From NCBI RefSeq assembly GCF_000834055.1, contig NZ_JXSQ01000006.1:62001-126000 (forward strand): DNA of 64,000 nucleotides, read 5' to 3'. Position 1 is the first letter of the stretch. Every line of letters starts with the position of its first letter. This DNA comes from Leucobacter komagatae. GTDB lineage: Bacteria > Actinomycetota > Actinomycetes > Actinomycetales > Microbacteriaceae. Of this stretch, positions 1 to 9,192 are shown piece by piece. Below the pieces are notes generated by a model. The model had not been told where the DNA came from. It saw only the letters and a list, made by a program, of their open reading frames with translations, and made no database searches. The translations under genes were made by a program, and so were the position numbers.

Positions 1-588
1 GGTCGAGAACGTTTCCAGGCCGGCGGCCTTCACCGCTGAGTCGCTCAGGCGCTGGCCGGCAGCGGCCTCGAGCGCGCCCAAGTCGAGCGGTCCGTCGCAG
101 GTCGCGCGCACGCGCACCGTGTCTTCGATGATGCGTGCGTTCGCCGGGATGTACCAGGCTCGCACCGCGGTGAACTGCGAGCCGTCGTGGTCCGTCCAGG
201 TCATCGCGATCGCGGTCCACGTGTCCTCGCCGTCGCCGCGGAGCACGCGCACGCGGGTTCCCTCGTCGGTGCGGGACTCGTCGAGCTTGCCGCGGCCGTA
301 CGAGAGGATGTTGCGCTGTTCCTCGCCGCGCGACCGGCCAGAGACGCCGCCGTTCGAGGCGCCGTTGAAGGGGGTCGTGTGCGGCATCATGAGCGCGATG
401 TAGGCGTCCATGAGGGTTGATTTGCCTGACCCAGATCCGCCGCAGAACAGCGTCGCGTTCGGCGAGAACTTCACGCGGTGCGCGCCGTCGTAGCCGCCCC
501 AGTTCACGAGCTGCAACTCGTCGGCGATCCACTGCTGCCCGCGCGAAGCGGCCGGGATCAGCCCAAACAGTGTGTCGAGCATGGTCAT
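1..588 (-). CDS. jetC: Wadjet component JetC, SMC-like ATPase (5' part, runs off left edge)
   Basis: Reading leftward from an ATG at 588 the frame is open to the window edge (196 codons). The N-terminus has a Walker A loop, GGSGSGKST at about residues 50-58, the head-domain start of an SbcC/MukB-like ATPase. The ATG overlaps the TGA of the preceding gene (ATGA), so it is translationally coupled to jetB. In Wadjet systems JetC is the SMC subunit that loop-extrudes circular plasmid DNA with JetA and JetB so that the JetD nuclease can cut it. JetD would lie beyond the left edge. The order jetA-jetB-jetC fits the canonical operon. Only the N-terminal 196 residues are seen, so the coiled coil and Walker B are not visible. 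Confidence 0.88.
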   Translation of the reverse strand, partial: MTMLDTLFGLIPAASRGQQWIADELQLVNWGGYDGAHRVKFSPNATLFCGGSGSGKSTLMDAYIALMMPHTTPFNGASNGGVSGRSRGEEQRNILSYGRGKLDESRTDEGTRVRVLRGDGEDTWTAIAMTWTDHDGSQFTAVRAWYIPANARIIEDTVRVRATCDGPLDLGALEAAAGQRLSDSAVKAAGLETFST

Positions 589-1331
589 ACTGATGCGCCC
601 TCGTGATCCAGTTCAGTGATGTCGGTGGAGTCGGTGTTGTCGGCAGCAAGATCCGCTACCGGTTGCGCGGGAACCGCCATGGGCGCCGTCTGCTCACGCA
701 GCCAGCCCTGCAGTTCGCGCAGCCGCTCGGCGCTCAGCACGACCTCGACGAGCGGGGTGATCGTGAAGCGCCCCTCGGTTTCCTCTTCGACGATGCCCTC
801 CTGGCGGAGGCGCCCAAGCGCGCTGCGCACGGTCTTCTGCCTGGCAGCTGGACTCCCCTCCTGCTCGTTGAAGTAGCTGAGCACGGTCTGCTCGATCTCT
901 TCGACGTCGATCCGCACCGCGAGCTCCCCAGCCGTCGACTCCCGCTGGTAGACGGTGCGGAGGTACACGAGCACGAGCGTCTCAGCCCGGTTGTACGACT
1001 CGTCGCGGAGCAGCACCGGCACCTCAAGCTCCTCGGAGCGCACCTGCTGCTTGTAGGCGACACCGCGCTCGGGGTCGACGATGAGCCGCACGAACAGATC
1101 GTGCAATCGCGACTCGATGACCTGCTGGTTTTCGAGCAGCACCGCCCACTCGTCGCTGTGCTTGTCCGCGAAGATGACGCGGCGCTGCAGCAGGCGCACC
1201 AGCACCCGGCGCACGGCAGGTTCGAGCACGCCGCGATCCCCCGCGAAGTACTCCTCGGGGTCGTTCTCCATCGCGACGGGCGCGACAAACGGGGCGCCGT
1301 TCGGTTCAGGTTGTTCAGTCATGCGTGTCAT
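585..1331 (-). CDS. jetB: Wadjet component JetB, DUF4194 (MukE/KITE-like)
   Basis: A 248-aa acidic protein with a winged-helix-like middle and C-terminus (residues about 95-210, with the pattern [15 protein letters not shown] followed by a basic wing), the size and composition of DUF4194 JetB proteins. JetB is the KITE subunit bridging the kleisin-like JetA and the SMC JetC in the plasmid-restricting Wadjet complex. It overlaps jetA by 17 bases at its start and jetC by 4 bases at its end, so the three are one operon. No catalytic residues are expected. Identification rests on the neighbours as much as on the sequence itself. Confidence 0.85.
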   Translation of the reverse strand: MTRMTEQPEPNGAPFVAPVAMENDPEEYFAGDRGVLEPAVRRVLVRLLQRRVIFADKHSDEWAVLLENQQVIESRLHDLFVRLIVDPERGVAYKQQVRSEELEVPVLLRDESYNRAETLVLVYLRTVYQRESTAGELAVRIDVEEIEQTVLSYFNEQEGSPAARQKTVRSALGRLRQEGIVEEETEGRFTITPLVEVVLSAERLRELQGWLREQTAPMAVPAQPVADLAADNTDSTDITELDHEGASV

Positions 1332-2817
1332 CTTTCAGTGTGCGCGCGGTCACCGCGCCGAAGGCGAACTGGCGGGTGGTTCCGTCGGGGCGCATGGCGT
1401 CAACGACAGAGACCTCGCCGCTTTCGGTGAGGCCGTTGCGGTGTGCGATTTCGAGGAGGCCGAGCAGGTCGGCCGGGCGGCGGTTCGCGTCGCTGTCGAT
1501 TGCCGCGAATGCTGCCGCAAGGTCGAACTGGTCGCCCTCGATGCCCGCGACGTAGTCCTCAAGCTCCGTGTAATTCGGGCCGCCCCAGGCCCGCGTATCA
1601 GCGTCGACGAACTCAGCGCGCTCGACGGCGTCAGTCGCGTCGCGCAGCGGGGCTGGCACGTTCGGTGGCCGCGGATCGCTCACGGTCTGCCTGAGGTGGC
1701 CGATGCCTGCGGTGGGGAGGCTCCGCAGCGGATCGATGCGATCACCCGCCTTCGACTCAGGCACCCACGCCTGCAGGCCAGCCATGACGCTGCGCAGCAG
1801 GTGATCGACCTCGCGGTCGCGGATCGGGTCGTGCGTGCGCACCTGGGTCGTGATGACGTGTGAGGCGCGGCGCTGCGCGCTGAGCACCTCTTCGACGCCC
1901 TGCTCGACGCGCTTCGCGATCGCCCGCAGGTCGTTTCGCTGTTCCGCGCTCATGTGGCGGGTGAAGGGCTTGCCGAGGAGGTTCTGCAGCTGCTCGGTGA
2001 GGTGGTCGATGTGTTCGGGATCGCCAATGAGCTGCAGCGCGCCCGCGAAGGCGCGCCCCTCCGGCGTTGCCTCCATGACGTGCTCGCCGCGGTGCAGGTA
2101 CTCGCGGAGCACCTCGCCTGCCGGGCGCTCGTCGCGGCGCAGCTGGGCCAAGACGTCGCGCTGCATCGCGTTGATCGACTCTGCGACGCGCACGAAGTCC
2201 GCCGGCAGCTCTCGCGAGAGGTGCAGCACGTTCTCGGTATCCTCGAGCAACTGATCGTCGTCGATAGGGTCGAGCTCGCCCTCTTCAGCCTCGATCGCTT
2301 CGATCATCGCGATCTCAGCGTCGAGCGTAGCCCGCTCTTCACGGAGCCGCGCGAGCCTGATCTGAGGGTCGGTCTCGGCGCTCTGCGTGAGCTGCTCCAC
2401 CGATTCGAGGAGCGTCCGCACACGGGAGCGCGACACCTTCGCCCGGCCACCGCCGGCGCGACCGGCTACTTCGAGCGCCCCGACGGCCTGTGCCGACAGC
2501 TTGTACAGCTCGACACCGTCGTTGATCTGCGGCACGAGCCAGCCGACGCGCGCCCAGTACCGGCAAATGTCACGGCCAGAGCCGTTCGGCAGTCTCCGGT
2601 CATCGCGGTCGTAGCCAGCGGCTCGCAGCTCCTCGACGAAGGTACCCACCTCGACGTGCGCGTCGGAGATCGGCACGCTCGCCCGCTCCGCGGAGAACAT
2701 CACCGACAGCACCGACACCACGAAGGGCGCGTACCGGCCGTGCAGCAGATCGAGCGTCGGGTTCTTGAACGCTGCCACCGCACGCTGATACGCGGTCTCT
2801 GCTCTCGAACTTGTCAC
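1315..2817 (-). CDS. jetA: Wadjet component JetA, DUF3375 (MukF/kleisin-like)
   Basis: A 500-aa protein beginning with a GTG at 2817, the usual start of DUF3375 proteins (residues 10-45 contain [18 protein letters not shown]). The N-terminal winged-helix region is followed by a predicted helical/coiled segment (about residues 150-215, rich in Arg/Glu with heptad-like Leu) and a C-terminal domain. JetA is the kleisin-like subunit of Wadjet, linking the JetC heads. It is the first gene of the jetABC(D) operon; the 240 bases upstream up to the VanZ-like gene contain the presumed promoter, but no clear -35/-10 pair stands out. Confidence 0.88.
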   Translation of the reverse strand: MTSSRAETAYQRAVAAFKNPTLDLLHGRYAPFVVSVLSVMFSAERASVPISDAHVEVGTFVEELRAAGYDRDDRRLPNGSGRDICRYWARVGWLVPQINDGVELYKLSAQAVGALEVAGRAGGGRAKVSRSRVRTLLESVEQLTQSAETDPQIRLARLREERATLDAEIAMIEAIEAEEGELDPIDDDQLLEDTENVLHLSRELPADFVRVAESINAMQRDVLAQLRRDERPAGEVLREYLHRGEHVMEATPEGRAFAGALQLIGDPEHIDHLTEQLQNLLGKPFTRHMSAEQRNDLRAIAKRVEQGVEEVLSAQRRASHVITTQVRTHDPIRDREVDHLLRSVMAGLQAWVPESKAGDRIDPLRSLPTAGIGHLRQTVSDPRPPNVPAPLRDATDAVERAEFVDADTRAWGGPNYTELEDYVAGIEGDQFDLAAAFAAIDSDANRRPADLLGLLEIAHRNGLTESGEVSVVDAMRPDGTTRQFAFGAVTARTLKDDTHD

Positions 2818-3054
2818 CGATCAAGGATAGCGGGGTGTGGGGTGCGGGCCGGGCGCGCCGGGATCGCACCGCTGCAACTCTGCCTTGGAAACTGGCCCAG
2901 CGGCTATGCGATGCGCTCACCCATAGCGGAGTCGTCGAACTGAGGGGATGGCGGCGATCGCGCAGCGCTCCCCTGCTACGCTTCCGAAAGACCTGCGCCA
3001 GTCAGACACCTGGACGGCGCAAGAAAGCCGTAGTTTCAACCCGAAGGCTAAGCA

Positions 3055-3576
3055 TTGCTCGCAACATTCCTCGTCCACTATCCCTGGATCACGCCGCTCT
3101 CGCTGCTGGGCTTCGTCGTTGTGAGCCCCTTCCTTGGGCAGTGGCTCCTCCCGAGACGCCGCCTCACGGGTGCGCTCGGTGTTGCGGCAACAGTCGCCGT
3201 TCTCGCGCTCGTCTTCATCCCGACGGGCCGTGAGCTCACCGTGAGATGCGTCGTCGAGTGGGCCCTCCCGTTCCCGCGGGCCGTCGAACCATTCGCGAAC
3301 GTCGTGCTCTTTGTGCCGCTTGCCTATCTTGGGGCGCTGCTGAGCCGCCGCCCCGCCGTCGCCGGGGGCGTCGCGATCGGCGCTTCCGCGCTCATCGAGG
3401 CGACGCAGGCTGTCCTGCCCATCCTCGGGCGGAGCTGTTCGACGGGCGACTGGCTCGCAAACTCGATCGGCGCACTCATCGGAGCCGGTCTGGGGTGGGT
3501 CGCGCTGTCGCTTGCTAAGCGGAAGGGCATGGCCATGGCGGCGGCACGTCGGCCAGCTGATACCCGCGAGAGCTAA
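3055..3576 (+). CDS. VanZ-like membrane protein
   Basis: A 173-aa protein with four hydrophobic segments and the VanZ hallmarks: a conserved N-V-x-x-F-x-P turn (NVVLFVPLAYLG, about residues 82-93), ALIEATQ (about 113-119), and a D-x-x-x-N-x-x-G pattern (GDWLANSIGALIGAG) before the last helix. VanZ-type proteins are membrane proteins linked to teicoplanin resistance in enterococci; the general role of the family is unknown. It starts with TTG at 3055, preceded by a GAAGG ribosome-binding site. It is monocistronic and convergent with the dehydrogenase gene, with a hairpin between them. Confidence 0.8.
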   Translation: MLATFLVHYPWITPLSLLGFVVVSPFLGQWLLPRRRLTGALGVAATVAVLALVFIPTGRELTVRCVVEWALPFPRAVEPFANVVLFVPLAYLGALLSRRPAVAGGVAIGASALIEATQAVLPILGRSCSTGDWLANSIGALIGAGLGWVALSLAKRKGMAMAAARRPADTRES

Positions 3577-3618
3577 CCGATCGGAGTCAGCCTGACTGCC
3601 GGATCCCACTGAACACAA

Positions 3619-3652
3619 AGTGGCGGCACGGGCCGAAGCCCGCGCCGCCACT
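3619..3652. terminator. Hairpin between convergent VanZ-like and dehydrogenase genes
   Basis: A perfect 9-bp stem, AGTGGCGGC (3619-3627) with GCCGCCACT (3644-3652), lies 20 bases beyond the stop of the dehydrogenase gene. A short T-rich stretch follows on the minus strand. It could serve both convergent genes. Confidence 0.6.
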
Positions 3653-3671
3653 CAGTGCTGAACCGCGCCCG

Positions 3672-5048
3672 CTACGCCGACACGAAGTAGAGTCGCTTGT
3701 TCGCGAACTCTCCGATGCCGACGGGGCCCATCTCGCGGCCGAAGCCCGAACGCTTCACACCACCGAACGGGATCTCTGCGGCCTCAGCCGCGATGATGTT
3801 CACGTGCGCCATACCGACCTCGAGCTTCGAGGCGACGCGGGCCGCACGTGCTTCATCAGTCGAGAACACGGATCCGCCGAGGCCGAGCGCGCAGTCGTTC
3901 GCGAGCTCGAGCGCCTCCTCGTCGCTGTGCACCTTGTACACGGTTGCGACGGGTCCGAAGATCTCCTCCTGGTACGACGCCGAGTCGCGGGGCACGCCTG
4001 TGAGCACGGCTGGCGAGTAGTGCGCGCCCGGCCCGTCGGAGAGCACGCCGCCGACCTCGAGCGTCGCGCCCTCTTCGACCGCGCGCTGCACCTGCGCGTT
4101 CACGGTCTCGGCCGCGGCCCGCGTCGAGAGCGGAGCGAACTCGCCCTCGCCGAGGTTGAGCTGGTCGCCAGGCACGAGGCCCGTGGCGAGCTTCTTGAGC
4201 TCGGCGACGAACTCGTCATAGATGTCTGCCATGACGATCATCCGCTTGTTCGAGTTGCAGACCTGGCCGCCGTTGTAGACCCGGAACTCCCACGCGGTCT
4301 TCGCGATCTCGGCGACGTTGTCGCTGTCGAGCACTACCATCGGGTCGATGCCGCCGAGCTCGAGCACGGCCTTCTTCAGGTGGCTGCCTGCCTGCGCGCC
4401 GATGATGGCGCCCGCACGCTCGGAGCCGGTGAGCGAGACGCCCTGCACACGGGGGTCGGCGATCATCGTGGCGATCTGATCGTGCGAGGTGAACACGGCC
4501 TGGTAGCCGCCGACGGGCACGCCTGCCTGCTCCATGATCTCCTGGATCGCGAGGTTCGACTTCGCGCAGATGTCCGCGTGCTTGAGCAGGATCGTGTTGC
4601 CGAGCACAAGGTTCGGCGCGGCGAAGCGGGCGACCTGGTAGTACGGGAAGTTCCACGGCATGACGCCGAGCAGCACGCCGACCGGGAGGTGCTCCATGAC
4701 GGCTTTGCCCGGGATCGTGCTCGGGATCTCGTAGTCGGTGATGAGGCCCGGGCCGTACACCGCGTAGTACTCGATGATGTCGGTTGCGAAATCGACCTCG
4801 TCGAGACTCTCGGCAATCGACTTGCCCATCTCGACGGCGATGATCTCTGCGAGTTCCTCGCGGCGCTCCGCGAAGATCTCAGCAACCCGCTTAACGACAG
4901 CTGCGCGCTCCTGCACGCTGCGCTCGCGCCACTCGCGGAAGGCGGCGTCCGAGCTGGCGAGGTGTTCCTCAACCTGCGCGTCGGTCGCGGATTCGAAGCT
5001 CTCGATGATCTCACCCGTTGCGGGGTTTTGTACTCGATACTTCGCCAT
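3672..5048 (-). CDS. gabD: NAD(P)-dependent aldehyde dehydrogenase, succinate-semialdehyde dehydrogenase type
   Basis: A 458-aa protein of the ALDH superfamily, oxidising an aldehyde (likely succinate semialdehyde to succinate) in the cytosol. Visible motifs: VGVLLGVMPWNFPYYQ (oxyanion Asn in PWN), the general base Glu in LELGG, and the nucleophilic Cys in GGQVCNSNKRM. The short 458-residue length, without extra N-terminal sequence, is that of the GabD/YneI class. An in-frame ATG further upstream (5081) exists, but the ATG at 5048 is preceded by AGGAAA at proper distance and starts directly at the family's MAKYRVQNPATGE, so 5048 is chosen. It ends at a hairpin. No GABA transaminase is in the neighbourhood, so the substrate is inference. 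Confidence 0.85.
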   Translation of the reverse strand: MAKYRVQNPATGEIIESFESATDAQVEEHLASSDAAFREWRERSVQERAAVVKRVAEIFAERREELAEIIAVEMGKSIAESLDEVDFATDIIEYYAVYGPGLITDYEIPSTIPGKAVMEHLPVGVLLGVMPWNFPYYQVARFAAPNLVLGNTILLKHADICAKSNLAIQEIMEQAGVPVGGYQAVFTSHDQIATMIADPRVQGVSLTGSERAGAIIGAQAGSHLKKAVLELGGIDPMVVLDSDNVAEIAKTAWEFRVYNGGQVCNSNKRMIVMADIYDEFVAELKKLATGLVPGDQLNLGEGEFAPLSTRAAAETVNAQVQRAVEEGATLEVGGVLSDGPGAHYSPAVLTGVPRDSASYQEEIFGPVATVYKVHSDEEALELANDCALGLGGSVFSTDEARAARVASKLEVGMAHVNIIAAEAAEIPFGGVKRSGFGREMGPVGIGEFANKRLYFVSA

Positions 5049-5282
5049 GGATATCAGTTTCCTGTCTGCACCTGCGTGCAATTACTCGGCACCCAATGGA
5101 AATGCCGTTCTCATGTGTGATTGCTCAACAGCCGGCACCGTTGCCCGGCAACTCCGACGGTCAAGCAGGTCCAGCCTACCGCTGGGCGGCAGGGAGGAAA
5201 CCGAGCGGAGCTCCGGGCGCCCAGCGGCGTGAGCGTTCACGCTGCTGGGCGCCTCGTGCCGCACGACGTTGCGCGCGGAACT

Positions 5283-6653
5283 TCAGGAGCCAGCGCTGTT
5301 GGCTGGGCCGCCGACGCCAGCGCCGTCGCCTCGCTGGTAGACGTCGGGGATGCCGTCCTCGTCCGCGTCGACCGCATCACGGAGCGCGATCCGCCGGTAT
5401 TGGCGGTTGCGCGTCGACAGCAGCACCGCGGCAAGCACAGCGGCAATGATTGAGGCAGCGAGGATCGCAACCTTGGCGGTGTCGGCCTCCGCTGTTCCCG
5501 CCTCAAAGCTGAGTTCCGCGACGAGGAGCGAGACGGTGAAGCCGATGCCCGCGAGCAGCCCGACACCGATCATGTCGATCCACCGCAGGCTGGGGTCGAG
5601 TTTGGTGCGCAAGAGCTTCGTCGTCACCCACGTCGTCAGGATGATGCCAACGGGCTTACCCAACACGAGCGCGGCAACGATCGCGAGTGTCAGCGGGTGC
5701 GCAACTGCGTCGCGGATCCCGTCAACGCCGCCCACTGAAACTCCGGCTGCGAAGAACGCGAACACGGGCACCGCGAAGCCCGCGGAGAGCGGGCGGAAGC
5801 GGTGCTCGAACTCTTCTGCGAGCCCCGGGCGATCGGACTGCGCATCGCGGTCCCCACGTCGATGCAGCACCGGGATCGTGAATCCGAGGAGCACGCCCGC
5901 GATCGTTGCGTGCACGCCCGATGCGTGCATGAGCGCCCACGCGCCGACACCGATGGGGAGCAAAACGAGCCAGGCCGCGAACGCGTGGGTGCCAAAGAAG
6001 CGGCGGTAGCGCTGCGCAATGAGCCCGTAGAGCGCGATGACCGCGAGCGACAGCACCAGTGGCAGCACCTCAATGTGGTCGGTGTAGAACACGGCGATGA
6101 TGCTGATCGCGAGGAGATCGTCGACGACGGCGAGGGTGAGCAGGAAGATGCGCAGGGCCGGCGGCAAGTGCGAGCCGATGATCGCGAGGACCGCGACGGC
6201 AAAGGCGATATCGGTCGCGGTGGGGATCGCCCACCCGTCTCGCAAGTCCGCGTGCTGGGAGACGATGAGGAAGTACACGAGCGCTGGCACGGCGACCCCA
6301 CCCGCCGCGGCTGAGATCGGCACAATCGCGGTACGGAACTTTTTCAGGTCTCCCGCGATGAATTCTCGCTTGAGCTCGAGCCCGACGAGGAAGAAGAAGA
6401 TCGCGAGCAGACCATCAGCTGCCCAGGCGCCGAGGGAGAGCCGCAGGTGCCAGGGCTCGTATCCGATCGTGAAATCACGCAGTGCGAAGTAGCTGGCCGC
6501 TGCTGGGGAGTTTGCCCAGACAACGGCGGCGAGCGCAGCGATCACGAGGAGGATGCCGCCGACGGTTTCCTTCCGCAGCAGGGCGGCGATGCGGCGAGCT
6601 TCAGTGAAGGCGCCGTAGCGCGGGAATGTGGACTGGGGGGTCGATGAATGCAA
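5283..6653 (-). CDS. nhaA: Na+/H+ antiporter NhaA
   Basis: A 456-aa integral membrane protein with about 12 hydrophobic segments matching NhaA: the N-terminal LLRKETVGGILL, AIFFFLVGLELKREF in the second helix region, the paired aspartates in AVVDDLLAI (the Na+/H+ binding Asp-Asp), and GIGFTVSLLVAELSF near the end. It exchanges cytoplasmic Na+ for external H+ for pH and salt homeostasis. The start is a TTG at 6653 with GGAG six bases upstream. The C-terminus has an acidic, Gly-rich tail after the last helix. It is monocistronic. Confidence 0.93.
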   Translation of the reverse strand: MHSSTPQSTFPRYGAFTEARRIAALLRKETVGGILLVIAALAAVVWANSPAAASYFALRDFTIGYEPWHLRLSLGAWAADGLLAIFFFLVGLELKREFIAGDLKKFRTAIVPISAAAGGVAVPALVYFLIVSQHADLRDGWAIPTATDIAFAVAVLAIIGSHLPPALRIFLLTLAVVDDLLAISIIAVFYTDHIEVLPLVLSLAVIALYGLIAQRYRRFFGTHAFAAWLVLLPIGVGAWALMHASGVHATIAGVLLGFTIPVLHRRGDRDAQSDRPGLAEEFEHRFRPLSAGFAVPVFAFFAAGVSVGGVDGIRDAVAHPLTLAIVAALVLGKPVGIILTTWVTTKLLRTKLDPSLRWIDMIGVGLLAGIGFTVSLLVAELSFEAGTAEADTAKVAILAASIIAAVLAAVLLSTRNRQYRRIALRDAVDADEDGIPDVYQRGDGAGVGGPANSAGS

Positions 6654-6986
6654 TGGGATCTCCAGCTGGTGTGCGTGCGAGGGGCATCCCGACCAGGGCA
6701 GGAACGATCACGGGCGCGCAGATCGTGGCGCGCGGAGGAGTTGCTGCGAGGTGGTCGAGGCTACATCGCTGCTGGTGTCGGGGTGGTGCCGGAGAGCATC
6801 GCTCCCCACGAGGAGACATACCCGTTCGTGCCTGGGTGGGGTATCGCCCACTCTCTCGGGGCGAACACCGCCCCACTGGCCCGATTCATCATCACCCCAA
6901 TCTATCATTGCGAGGCGGTTCGCCACCCTCCGCCCTGCCACATGCGGGGCTGGGCGGAGGGTGGGCGGAGGGTGGCGCGGTGGAGC
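6654..6986. other. Intergenic region between nhaA and the surface protein gene
   Basis: This stretch of 333 bases holds the upstream region of nhaA and, at 6922-6965, the terminator of the gene that ends at 6987. I see no further gene; the reading frames here lack ribosome-binding sites and family resemblance. Confidence 0.5.
6922..6965 (-). terminator. Strong hairpin downstream of the beta-propeller surface protein
   Basis: CCACCCTCCGCCC (6923-6935) pairs perfectly with GGGCGGAGGGTGG (6952-6964), a 13-bp GC stem with a 16-base loop, starting about 20 bases past the stop of the minus-strand gene. A second GGGCGGAGGGTGG-like copy follows immediately, so two alternative hairpins are possible. 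There is no long U tract. Confidence 0.6.
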
Positions 6987-8906
6987 CTACGCGCGGCGAC
7001 GGCGCATGAGTGCGCCCGTTCCGGCGAGCAGCAACGCGGCCGTCAGCAGCCCGGCCCCGAGCATCCCGTTACCGCCCGAGTTGGCGAGGCCCCCATCCGC
7101 TGGGGATGTTCCGGGATCGCTACCGGGATCGGAGCCGGGATCGGTGCCTGGATCGGTGCCAGGATCGGTGCCAGGGTCAGTACCGGGATCGGTGCCTGGG
7201 CCAGTGCCTGGGTCGGTAACGGTGAGGACGAGCTCGACCGTGTCGTCGCCGAAGCCGTCAGAAACAGTGACCAGCACGCGATATACCCCTGGCTTCTGCG
7301 GGGTGCCGCTCAACTCGCCCGTCGCGGCGTCAATGGTGAGACCAGCGGGCAGGCCCGCTGCGCTCCATGAGTGGTCATCTTGTGCTCGGGCAGTGAACGT
7401 GAGGGGTGACAGTGCCGTGCCCGCAGAGGTGGACACCTCGGTCACGGGTTCGAGAATTGCGGGCATTGGGGCGATGATCCGAACGGGATCGCTCGCATCG
7501 CTCTCGCCCCAAAAATCGTCGTTGTAGCTGAAGCGGTACTGCGCGGCTACCGTCTCCCTGTTCGCCGGCAACTCGAGGCTGAGCCCGTGCTCATCGATAG
7601 CTTCCCAGCTCGCTCCGCCGTCGAGCGAACGCTGCCAGGTGAAGCTGCTGCTCTTGTCGGCTTTGATGCCGCGCGCACCTACCGAGAAGTCGACGAGCTC
7701 CCCGACCTCGCTGACGGTGACGTCCGTTGGCTGCTCGGTGATCGCCGGCGTGAGGAACACGCTGATGCTCGAGTCGGGCCCGCGCTTGCCCCTCGCACCG
7801 TTGGGCGCGACCAGTTCACCGTTCGGTCGCTGCTCGAGTGAGACTGCCCCACCCGGTGTGGAGCGGAAGCTTTCTGAGCGCTTGCCCGCCGCGAAGTCGG
7901 CAACCATAACCATGCTGAAATCCAGGGAGGTTCCCCAGGCCCGGTCTTGTTGCGGAGTCGGGGCGACACCACTCATCCTGTTGCCGACACTGATTGCCTG
8001 GATGGTCTCGCCAGTTGCCGGGTCGAGCTTACTGAGAGTGTCGGTGAAGGCTGTCTGGAAGAGCGTGCCCCCTGCAGCGTCGAAGGCCATGCGGTCGTAC
8101 TGCCAAACAGCTGGAGTCGAATGCACCGGGCCAAGATCGTCGAGCGTGTCGGCCGAGAGCAGCCGGTACGTCGCGCTGGCTTGGCTGCCCGCACCGATGG
8201 CCAAAGCCGAGCCGTCAGGGGTGACCTCGACGGAGCCAACTGAAGAGATCACGATGTCCCGTGTGACGTCGATCGCCCCAGTGCCGAGGTTCAGCTTGGA
8301 GACGGCCCCGAGCGAGGAAACCATGAAGAAGTACTGGCCATCAGGGCTGATCGCCTCGCGGTAGCCCGAGCCTGCGGGGACGTCCCACTGGTCGCGAATC
8401 TCGTTAGACGCCGTATCGATTACGTACACGGTGTTTTGGGCCCGCACCGCGACAACGTTCGCTGAAGTGGCCGCGCGAACGGTCGACACCCCCCCGGTGG
8501 TATTACCCACCGCGAGGGTCTTGATGTGGAGTCGGGCATCGAGGTCGAAGATCCACAGCTCCCCCGGGTTCAGCGAGTAGTCTGCGTTGTCGACGTAGGC
8601 GTATCGACCGTCAGCGCTGAGCGCCACTGTCCAGGGCATCACCGATCCCGCCTCACGCTCTCCGCTCGCGGGGTCGCCAGCGACGTTGAGGATCGGGATC
8701 CGCACGTCGAGCGGAATTTGGGGAGCAAGTACTGGCTCCCCGAGTTCTGGATCCACAACTTCGATGCCGCTCTCCCCCGGTGCATCCAGCTTGAACGGCG
8801 CGGCCGACGCGGGAGCTGATAGCTGCGCGAGGCAGAACGCCGCGAGAAGAGCCCCGCCGAGCGCGGTAGCGCGTACCCGTCGAGTGACCTGGTGCGTGGG
8901 AGCCAC
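6987..8906 (-). CDS. Secreted beta-propeller/Ig surface protein with LANSG sorting signal
   Basis: A 639-aa exported protein. Residues 1-35 are a signal peptide (Arg-rich n-region, hydrophobic core, ASA). About residues 75-360 are a YVTN-type beta-propeller (repeats such as SADGRYAYVDNA and SPDGQYFFMVSS). An Ig-like domain and a cadherin-like putative-Ig domain (AGLPAGLTIDAATGELSGTP) follow, then a Pro-Gly-Thr-Asp low-complexity spacer of about ten DPGT/DPGS units, then LANSG, a hydrophobic helix and RRRR at the C-terminus. This is the layout of a class-E-type (LAxTG-like) sortase substrate, with Ser in place of Thr. No sortase gene is in the window. It starts with GTG at 8906 with GGAGG nine bases upstream. 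Function is probably cell-surface binding; the ligand is unknown. Confidence 0.8.
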   Translation of the reverse strand: MAPTHQVTRRVRATALGGALLAAFCLAQLSAPASAAPFKLDAPGESGIEVVDPELGEPVLAPQIPLDVRIPILNVAGDPASGEREAGSVMPWTVALSADGRYAYVDNADYSLNPGELWIFDLDARLHIKTLAVGNTTGGVSTVRAATSANVVAVRAQNTVYVIDTASNEIRDQWDVPAGSGYREAISPDGQYFFMVSSLGAVSKLNLGTGAIDVTRDIVISSVGSVEVTPDGSALAIGAGSQASATYRLLSADTLDDLGPVHSTPAVWQYDRMAFDAAGGTLFQTAFTDTLSKLDPATGETIQAISVGNRMSGVAPTPQQDRAWGTSLDFSMVMVADFAAGKRSESFRSTPGGAVSLEQRPNGELVAPNGARGKRGPDSSISVFLTPAITEQPTDVTVSEVGELVDFSVGARGIKADKSSSFTWQRSLDGGASWEAIDEHGLSLELPANRETVAAQYRFSYNDDFWGESDASDPVRIIAPMPAILEPVTEVSTSAGTALSPLTFTARAQDDHSWSAAGLPAGLTIDAATGELSGTPQKPGVYRVLVTVSDGFGDDTVELVLTVTDPGTGPGTDPGTDPGTDPGTDPGTDPGSDPGSDPGTSPADGGLANSGGNGMLGAGLLTAALLLAGTGALMRRRRA

Positions 8907-9134
8907 GACAATACCTCCGAGAGCTGTCTAAACATGGGCAATCGAGGCGCAGGCGCGGCTTGATTGAAGCTTCTTGGGAAATCATATGTTTACACGTAGA
9001 ACATTCACCAGTGTTCCGTTGCAATCCGTTCCTATTTCACCCCGACCACAGAGACTGCGTGCGGGTGAGCTCGCGGATGCCATTGCGGAGTAACGCCAGT
9101 CGGATTGGCGAGATTCGAGAAAAATATAGACACA

Positions 9135-9170
9135 GCGTTCATTTCATGATTATATGAACGCATCGTTCAT
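9135..9170. promoter_or_regulatory. Operator with three ATGAACG half-sites upstream of the SDR gene
   Basis: GCGTTCAT (9135-9142), ATGAACGC (9154-9161) and CGTTCAT (9164-9170) form two overlapping inverted repeats: ATGAACG-CAT-CGTTCAT is a perfect 7-3-7 palindrome, and the first and second half-sites pair over an 11-base spacer. It lies 23 bases upstream of the SDR start, in an AT-rich patch with a likely -10 nearby. The downstream TetR-family gene is the obvious candidate binder; this is inference. Confidence 0.6.
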
Positions 9171-9192
9171 TATTGATTTGAGAGGGGCTCCC

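Noticed and set aside
2917-3651. Long minus-strand frame of 244 codons over the VanZ-like gene
   Set aside because: It is a GC-rich shadow of the plus-strand VanZ gene, with no family resemblance and no ribosome-binding site.
7100-7215. Repeated GGATC-rich DNA as an integration or replication element
   Set aside because: It is the coding sequence for the DPGT spacer of the surface protein.
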